Positions 57,550 to 64,000 of a DNA stretch of 64,000 nt are shown piece by piece (the first letter of the stretch is position 1; each line of letters opens with the position of its first letter). The position numbers were made by a program, and so were the translations under genes. The DNA is from Hysterangium stoloniferum. Lineage: Eukaryota > Basidiomycota > Agaricomycetes > Hysterangiales > Hysterangiaceae. The DNA lies in contig WHVD01000001.1 of assembly GCA_015178975.1 (NCBI GenBank), positions 3,472,001 through 3,536,000 of the forward strand, given 5' to 3'. Under the pieces are notes generated by a model. It had not been told where the DNA came from and made no database searches. It saw only the letters and a program-made list of their open reading frames with translations.

Positions 57550-58383
57550 TCCTCATTCATATATCCTCCATATTCTGCCAAGAACTCCTGGAACTCCCCA
57601 TGGAGTCCCTGGAGACTCTCTGCCATAGCCCTTGCACCCAGTTGCTCTCTTCAAGAAACTGGTTCTGGGCCTCTATACCCACTGCTATCTGCTCCAAATT
57701 TTTCTCCAAGGCCCCAGGCCTTTCCACCAAGCCACCTGCTTCCTGTGCCACAGATCCCATCGGCTTGTGAACCAGTGAGCACCTCGCTTTGAGGTGTGCA
57801 CATGGCCAACAACCTGGCCCCTGCCCAGACTTCCGGTAACACTCTGCATTGCAGCCACTGCACCCAGTGCACTGTGGGATGTTCTTTGACTCCAGATGTA
57901 CTGGAACCATTTTGTTTGACTTCTGTTGTTTTGGTCAGTCTTGGACATTCCTGTGGACCTGCCACTTACCTTTTGGGGGCTCTCAGCATCCTCCTCAGAC
58001 TGAGACTCTACTTCTACTGCTTTGTGCTAGAAAGCTATAGTCAGTGAAGTCAGAAAAAAAGAGAAAAGAAGTTAACATACCCTCTCCATGGCCACTCTGG
58101 CATGCTCTGTGCTGCTCTGCACACTCTGGGGCAACCCATGCTGCCTCCTCCTCTTCCTTCTTGTTTTGCTCTTCAGCCTCTCTCCCAGCAACCACTGCTG
58201 CCTGGTACTCTCACTCAAGTTCCTCCACCTCCTCTCTTGCCCTTTTCTCCTCCTCCTCCCAATGCTGCCGCTGTTCCTCACACTGCTCAAGTCTTTGAGC
58301 AGCAGTGAGGGTGCCCAGTAACTGGCCTCTGTGGATGACCCAGCCATTGCATTTGGTCTTTGAGGTGTGGGCTTTGGACCCAT
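57550..58383 (-). pseudogene. Antisense passenger gene, copy 1 (Zn2Cys6-like protein)
   Basis: ATG at 58383 (MGPKPTPQRP). A Glu/Arg/Ala-rich coiled-coil part follows, in a second frame (AREEVEELE, GREAEEQNKKEEEEA). After an intron (about 58028-58077) comes an acidic exon AVEVESQSEEDAESPQK, then a second intron (about 57927-57972, GTAAGT to AACAG), then MVPVHLESKNIPQC. The cluster is C-x2-C-x6-C-x9-C-x2-C-x6-C, ending CAHLKARCSLV (around 57785-57885). The C-terminal part has IAVGIEAQNQFLEE and EFQEFLAEYGGY. The spacing fits fungal Zn(II)2Cys6 clusters. Frame slips indicate decay. It lies between pol and the polypurine tract, transcribed against the element. I do not know a named family. Confidence 0.6.
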
Positions 58384-58433
58384 GGTGAGTAGATGAATGG
58401 GGGTATGAAGGAAGAGAAATTTTATGATTTCGA

Positions 58434-58446
58434 ATTTTTATATAGG
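58434..58446 (-). promoter_or_regulatory. TATA box of passenger gene copy 1
   Basis: CCTATATAAAAATTCG on the minus strand, about 50 nt before the ATG and followed by a CT-rich leader with ACCCCCATTC. Copy 2 has CCTATATATAAATTTG in the same place, also before a CT-rich leader with ACCCCCATCT. Confidence 0.5.
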
Positions 58447-58564
58447 CTCATCATGTTTGAACCTGACCTTCCAGATCACATGACTCTTTGACACATACAT
58501 GTAACTGACAAACTTTATCATGCTCTAGGGCCTCTATGGGACTTCAGCCTTAAAGGGAGGGTAC

Positions 58565-59277
58565 TGTTAGGACTTGGGCTCTGGACCCCATCCTACATGC
58601 ACCTGACTCTCTATACCCACCAGGTCACAGTTAACTGGAAAGCCTGCCAGCACCCAGACCCCACTATATGCACCTGACCCTCTATATGTTACCTAAAGTA
58701 CAGTCACAACTGGAGTGCCTGCCAGGACCCGTGCACATCAAACCTGTCTATACCTGACTCATGCACCAGTCACTGAACTCCACCCAGACACCCTGTCAGC
58801 CCTCTGACTGAGCCCCATTCATGTGATGGTCAAATGACCTGTCATGTTTCACACCCCACTTCCATTCCATTCCATCCCTAACACCTAGTTTGGTGTTTAC
58901 TCAACTCATTTCATGATTACTTGTTTTGATCTTCATTATTACCAGATTTGGTATTGCATACATTCCACAGTCTATATAATCTAGCTAATGTTGTACATAT
59001 AATCCAGTCAGAAAATCAACTTAGTTCTCCCCCAGTAACTTAGCATATATCCTGCTCTATCCCCATCTCTCATTTTTGAAACACAATGCTATCGACCTTG
59101 TTGGAGCCCATGGGTTTTCCGACTATCCTCTGACCTATTGACCTATCAACTACTCCCTGACTCCCCAGGTTTCCCATCCACCTGTTTGAAATTGGACACC
59201 ACAATTTTGCAAGGGTGCAGCTGATAAGCTGAAGCCAAGTCCTACTGGATTCTCTGTGGGTTTCACTGGAAACCCTC
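58565..59277 (+). mobile_element. 3' LTR (A) of the plus-strand chromovirus
   Basis: It begins TGTTAGGACTTGGGC directly after the polypurine tract AAAGGGAGGGTAC (58552-58564). It contains GATAAGCTGAAGCCAAGTCC near 59223. Its last about 25 bp are missing; it runs into an oppositely oriented LTR at AACCCTC. Confidence 0.65.
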
Positions 59278-59853
59278 TGTTAAGGGCTGTGCAAGCTCAT
59301 GGAGGGTTTCTGGAGAAACCTGCAGATAATCTGGTAGGACTTGGCTTCAGCTTGTAGGCTGCACCCTCGTGAGATCATGATGTCCAATTTCAAACAGGTG
59401 GATGGGTGATAGGTCAAGTGATGAGTCAGAAAGCCCACAGGCTCCGATGAGGTCAATAGCATTGTGTTTCAAAGATGAGGATAGGATAGAATATATATGT
59501 TAAGTTACTGGGGAGAATCTTAGTTGATTTTCTGACCAGATTGTGTGTACAACAGTAGCTAGACTATATAGACTGTGGAATGTATTAAATACCAAATCTG
59601 GTAATAATTAAGATCAAAACAAGTAATCATGAAACAAGGCTAGTAAACACCAAACTAGGTGTTAGAGGTGGAATGGAACAGAGCGGGGTGCCAAACATGA
59701 CAGGTCATTTGACCATAATGGGAGTGGAGCTCAGTTAGAGAGCTGATGGGTTGTCCAGGTGGAGCCCGGTGGCTGGTGCATGGGATAGAGTTGGAGATAG
59801 ACAGGTGTGACATGTGCGGTTGACTGTACTTTAGGTACCAGATGGTGGGCTGG
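59278..59853 (-). mobile_element. Antisense LTR (B), interrupted
   Basis: Starts TGTTAAGGGCTGTGC, with ACTTGGCTTCAGCTTGTAGG near 59338. It is CpG-poor compared with LTR C, and it is cut at 59853 by LTR C before its own end. Confidence 0.6.
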
Positions 59854-60669
59854 TGTTAGGATACGTACAGGGTGGGTCTCTGGAGAAACCCATGGAATAT
59901 CTGGTAGGACTTGGCTTCAGCTTATAGGCTGCACCCTCGCTAGATCGTGTCATCCAATTTCAGACAGGTGGACGGGAATCCTGGGGAGTCCAGGCGGGGG
60001 TCATGGGTCGAGGGGTCGTAGGTCGGAGGTCATGGGTTGTGAGTCGAGATTAGTGAGAGAGATAGATGCGCCGGAGCCCATGGGCTCCGACTAGTGCGAG
60101 CAGTGTGATTCAAGTAGGGTTTTAGAGTGGAAAATGTATTAGATTACTGGGGGGGAATCTAAGCCAATTTTCTGACTGGATTGTATGTACAACATCTGCC
60201 AGTTTAAATAGACTGTGAAGTAAATGTCATACCAAATCCAGTAATAATGAAACAAAATAAGCAAAACATAAAACGAAAATAGTAAACACCAAATTGGTGT
60301 TAGGAATGGGATGGAACAGAGCGGAGTCCAAATAGTGACAAATCATAAACCATAATGGGAAATGGAGCGGGAGTGGAGTCTGAATCGTGACAGGTCATTT
60401 GACTAAAATGGGAATGGGGCTCAGTTAGAGGGATGACGGGTATTCTGAGCGGGGTTCGGTGACTGATGCGTGGGACGAGGTCAGATATAGACAGAGATGG
60501 GGTCCGGTGGGTTTTCCAGTGACTGAAACACAACATAACAAAGACGAACGTAGATGGGTCTGATGTATGGAGTCTGGTGGGAATTCTGGTAAACTGATAA
60601 TGGGTGCATATAGGGCGCAGGTGCGTATAAGTTAGTGCCCGGAGTCTGGTGGGATTTCCGGTCATAACA
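59854..60669 (-). mobile_element. 3' LTR (C) of the minus-strand chromovirus
   Basis: Starts TGTTAGGATACGTACAGG and ends CCGGTCATAACA (816 bp). GTACCCTCCCCTTATG at 60670-60685 is the complement of a polypurine tract, so the internal region lies to the right on the minus strand. Close relative of the solo LTR at 41521-42272. Confidence 0.75.
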
Positions 60670-60819
60670 GTACCCTCCCCTTATGCCGAAGTTCCAAAGA
60701 GGCTCTAGACCTCGATAAGGTTCTTGTCGGCTAAGCGCGTGTGTCAAAAGTCATGTCGGTTACACGTATGTGTCAAGGAGTCATGTGATCTGGAAGGTAA
60801 GGTTCAAATGCGACGAGCC

Positions 60820-60829
60820 TATATATAAA
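60820..60829 (+). promoter_or_regulatory. TATA box of passenger gene copy 2
   Basis: TATATATAAA, 50 nt before the ATG at 60879, with a CT-rich leader between. Conserved in position and context with copy 1. Confidence 0.5.
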
Positions 60830-60878
60830 TTTGAAAAAATAGAAATTCTTCTTCTTTATTACCCCCATCTTCGACAAA

Positions 60879-61871
60879 ATGGGACCAAAGCCGACACCAT
60901 GAAGGGCAATGCCAACCGCCGGGCCCTCCATGGGCACTCCACAATGGGCACCTTGGAGCGCAGCCCAACTTTTGGTGTGGCGAGAAGAGCAATGCCAACT
61001 TCACGAAGAAGCAGAAAGGGAAGCCAGAGAGGCCGAGGAGGCTTTAGACAGGCAGCATTGGCTGCAGAGGAGGCCGAGAGGCAGAGGAGGAGAGATGAGG
61101 AGGAGGGTGCACGGGTGGCCACAGAGAAAGCGCGGGTGGCTGCGGACAGAGCCGCAATTGTCACCGGAAAGGGAAGTCCCAGTTTGACTGGTCATTTTTT
61201 TTTTTGACTGACTTGTTATTTTCAGCGCAAGGCAACAGAGGGCGAGTCCGAGTCTGAGGGGGGGGCCGGAGAGCACCCAAAAGGTAAGCAACAGGTCCAT
61301 GGGATATACTGTGGAACTAACCATATCAACAGAAGGCAAGGAAGGTGGCGCCAGTCCACCTACCCACATGGAACGACCCGCAGTGTTCCAGTTGTAATGA
61401 CCAGAACACTGAGTGCAATCGAAAATCTGGCCGGGGTCCGGGCTGCTTCCAATGTGCACACCTCAAGGCGAGGTGTTCACTTGTTCACGACCACTGCCCG
61501 GGATTCCCATCTGCCTGTCTGAAATTGGACAACACGATCTAGGGAGGGCACAGCCTATAAGCTGAAGCCAAGTCCTTTGCTGGGTTGGACGAGCTCCTGG
61601 GATGGATCGCTGAGGGCATAGAGGCCAAAACGAGTTACTCCGGAAGAGCAACAAGGTCCACATAGTGGTGGTGAAGGAACTGTGCAGACTCCGCGAGGAG
61701 TTTTGGAAGTTCCTGGCAGAGTATGGCGGCTATGTGTATGAAGAGCCACAAGTCGAGAGTTCCGAGGATGCCGGGTCAGATGAGGACAGGGTTGCCACGG
61801 AGGTTGTGGAACTCCCTGAGGAGATGGCTGAGGAAGCAGGGAAGAAACACAGTCCCATAAATGTAGACTGA
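60879..61871 (+). pseudogene. Antisense passenger gene, copy 2 (Zn2Cys6-like protein)
   Basis: MGPKPTP then a TGA at 60900; the frame continues as AMPTAGPSMGTPQWAP and WREEQCQLHEEAEREAREAE (coiled coil), then AALAAEEAERQRRRDEEEGA with a frame change. An intron ends near 61225. The acidic exon is KATEGESESEGGAGEHPKG; a second intron (about 61284-61332, GTAAGC to AACAG) precedes VAPVHLPTWNDPQCSSCNDQ. The cysteines are C-x2-C-x6-C-x9-C-x2-C-x6-C, ending CAHLKARCSLV. A 79-bp LTR scrap (61499-61577) interrupts the gene before LDELLGWIAEGIEA. The C-terminus (EFWKFLAEYGGYVYEE, acidic, TGA at 61869) is open. Same location as copy 1 relative to pol and LTR, mirrored. Confidence 0.6.
61499..61577 (+). 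mobile_element. 79-bp LTR fragment inside passenger gene copy 2
   Basis: GGATTCCCATCTGCCTGTCT through CTATAAGCTGAAGCCAAGTCC matches the sense strand of the gypsy LTRs. No duplication of the flanks is evident. Confidence 0.6.
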
Positions 61872-62089
61872 AAAAAGTAGAATAGAATAATAATTTTTTG
61901 AATATAAAAGTAAAGCATGAAAAACATAAAAGTCAAAGTCTGTCGGAAAACTGCTTTAAGGATTTGAAGAACATGTCTGAACCTGAAAAAGCAAAGAGAG
62001 ACATAGGGCGACAGGGAAAAGTGAAAATGAGTCCAAATGTAACACGGGGTCTGTGGAGTGCGGTCAGAGAGACGATAGTGGTCCAGGTT

Positions 62090-62757
62090 TGAGTGGGTAA
62101 GCTGTATGAAAGTCAGTAACGATTTCCATGGCATTACCGAGTTCTGTGGCCAAAATCCATGAAGTTTCTTCATCGGTGCCCTTGTAACCCACTCACTTGA
62201 CCAAGTAAAGCAGTTTACAAGTGCATTGATGCTTGTCAATTTTTGAATCTAAAATCTGTGAGATTTCAAACTCGGGTTCTCCGTCAATAATGACCGCAGG
62301 AGGCGGAGATTGCACGCGATCCAGGATAGTGTTAGCAGTACAAGGTTCTAGCATAGAAACATGAAATACCGGGTGTACTGCGTGCATGCTATCTGGAAGC
62401 TGTAGAGTCCAAGAGACTGAACCTACTTGTGCGATAATTTCAAAAGGACCTAAATATTTTTCAACAAGCTTTTTTGATGGACGGGTAGTCTGGAAGAATT
62501 GAGCTTTGACAAAAACACGATCGCCAATCTTGAAGTTCAGTGGCGGGATCTGGTGTTTGTCCGCTGAATGTTGATATTGCTCTTGGGCAGACATTATAGC
62601 AGTCCAGAGTTCCTCGTGGAGCTCGTGGAGGTCTGTGGTGAACTTTTGAGCACAAGCAGAGGCGAGATTTCATTCTGGATGTACTGTAATATTTGGATTA
62701 TATCCTTTATTTGCAAAGAACGGGGAAACACCAGTAGTGGCCAAGGGTGCATTGTTG
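62090..62757 (-). pseudogene. Ty3/gypsy integrase C-terminus and chromodomain
   Basis: Down the minus strand: TTGVSPFFANKGYNPNITV (integrase end), FTTDLHELHEELWTAIMSAQ, NFKIGDRVFVKAQFFQTTRP, KLVEKYLGPFEIIAQVGSVS and HPVFHVSMLEP. The chromodomain is EFEISQILDSKIDKHQCTCK, LLYLVK, then a stop where the family has Trp, then VGYKGTDEETSWILATELGN and VTDFHTAYPLKPG. Another stop follows VHPE. This makes the element a chromovirus. Its upstream pol is displaced by the MITE and Tc1 DNA beginning at 62760. Confidence 0.75.
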
Positions 62758-62759
62758 TA

Positions 62760-62973
62760 CAGTGGGTCAAAAAACTGCCCCAATGTTTGTGCATTTTAGA
62801 AAGATTGATATTGTGTGAAGGAATGATATCAGCAAAAATTCTGAAAAATTCACATGATATACTAGAACATGTTGGCTATCTACCAACTTAAGAAATCATG
62901 TGATTCTGATCAAAACTCTTTGCTCAATAAATCAAACAAAATAATCACTCATTGGGGCAGTTTTTTGACCCTC
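62760..62973. mobile_element. Tc1/mariner-type MITE (214 bp) with 22-bp inverted repeats
   Basis: GGGTCAAAAAACTGCCCC then AATG at 62764-62785 is repeated perfectly in inverse at 62950-62971. TA dinucleotides flank both ends (62758-62759 and 62974-62975). It interrupts the integrase reading. Confidence 0.75.
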
Positions 62974-63119
62974 TATTATTTTCTCTGCTTTTCAATGTTA
63001 CACACTAGTATAAGGTAGGGGTGGGTCATGTGAATCATCAACATGTCATGTGACCTTATTTGTATCAATTTAGCATGTTGAACTTTGTTCATCCATCTCC
63101 TTGACTCCTTACCACCACT

Positions 63120-64000
63120 ATGAAATCCATCTCTGCTGAAAAGCATTCTTCTGTTGTTTCTCTCCTCAGTGAGGGGTATTCCCATTGTCAAATTCAACCT
63201 AGGACTGGCCTGGGGAAGGGTACTATTGGCAGAATCAGTAGGGAGGTAGAGAGGGATAAGGAAAATCATCCTGGCGGCCATTCTTCCAAGCTTTTCCCTT
63301 ATGATAAACAGTCAATTATCTGTCAAATCAGCTCTGGGAAGCTTGACAATGCTGTCCAAGCCACCCAATTCATAAATTCCATCATATCTACCTCTGTCAC
63401 TCCTCAGACTGTTAGGAATGTGTTGAAGGAAGCTGCCTTTAGGTCAGCAACAAAGAAGAAAGTCCCTATGCTCAAGGGGTCTCATCATCAGCAACATCTA
63501 AAGTTTGCCCAATACTATAAAAATTGGACTATGGAGGACTGGAAGAGGGTGTTGTGGACTGATGAGACAAAAATGAATAGGATTGGGTCAGATGGGAAGG
63601 TATATGTTTGGAAGCAACAAGAGGAACCAGTATCAGATGGGACCACCACACCAACTGTCAAACATGGAGGGGGGAATAACTTGATGGTTTGGGGGTTGAT
63701 GGGCTGGAATGGGGTGGGGAAGCTGATAGAGATGCAGGGGAACATGGATGCAGTGCAGTATTGTGAGATTTTGGAGGAGGGAGTAGAGGAGAGCATTGAA
63801 AGTTTGGAGATGGCTGAGGATAACTGGTACTTCCAACAAGACAATGATCCAAAACATACCTCAAAAAGGCAGACCAGTGGTTTTCTGACAATAACATAAT
63901 TCCCATGAAGTGGCCTGCCCAATCCCCTGATCTAAATCCCATTGAACACCTCTGGCAACACCTCAAGGCCAAACTCCAACAATATGACATACCACCCAAA
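63120..64000 (+). pseudogene. Tc1-type transposase, one frameshift, continues past the window
   Basis: ATG at 63120 opens a helix-turn-helix region (SVVSLLSEGYSHCQIQPRTG, GKGTIGRISREVERDK), a second DNA-binding part (VTPQTVRNVLKEAAF), then the DDE domain: VLWTDETKMNRIGSDG (first Asp), [14 protein letters not shown] (second Asp) and, after loss of one A in the run near 63859, [15 protein letters not shown] (Glu, 63920-63960). Apart from that slip the frame is clean, so the copy is young or the slip is recent. The 3' end and right terminus are beyond the window. Confidence 0.8.

Overview
The window looks like nuclear DNA of a basidiomycete fungus, most likely an Agaricomycete with a transposon-rich genome. 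The clues are 46-66 nt introns, a lineage-typical multigene family of single-pass membrane proteins, chromovirus (Ty3/gypsy), copia, Helitron, hAT, MULE and Tc1/DDE elements, and CpG-poor transposon DNA beside CpG-rich genes. I cannot name the species. There is no prokaryotic signal, rRNA or CRISPR array.

Host genes. Six paralogous plus-strand genes (842-2777, 4359-6332, 8290-10282, 11548-13372, 33790-35779, 37078-39070) share the same eight-exon structure. When all six are spliced at equivalent sites, every model gives an open frame (511, 526, 534, 478, 534 and 535 aa). Each protein has two tandem beta-rich domains, a Gly/Ser/Thr linker, one membrane helix followed by an Arg cluster, a variable Ser/Thr/Pro tail and a C-terminal PPxY motif. 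Genes 1 and 2 are a tandem duplication. Genes 3-4 and 5-6 lie in two copies of a roughly 7 kb segmental duplication (7410-15362 and 32188-39392).

Transposon blocks. The interval 13.5-32 kb holds decayed hAT, MULE, copia and gypsy pieces, tRNA-derived SINE-like heads, a DDE transposon with introns, young LTRs and a complete 1,231-bp internally deleted hAT element with an 8-bp target duplication. The interval 39.5-57 kb is dominated by Helitrons: a Rep fragment on the minus strand, an autonomous-type Helitron (42757-51125) broken by stop codons of the C-to-T kind, and two tail-to-head non-autonomous relatives filled with tandem repeat arrays. The interval 57-64 kb contains two chromoviruses facing each other 3' LTR to 3' LTR, then a Tc1-type MITE and transposase.

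Most notable. A spliced gene with its own TATA box and a Zn(II)2Cys6-like cysteine cluster lies antisense between pol and the 3' LTR of the chromoviruses. Two copies are clear and a third is probable. The PPxY-tailed receptor-like family and the chained Helitrons carrying satellite arrays are the other main observations.
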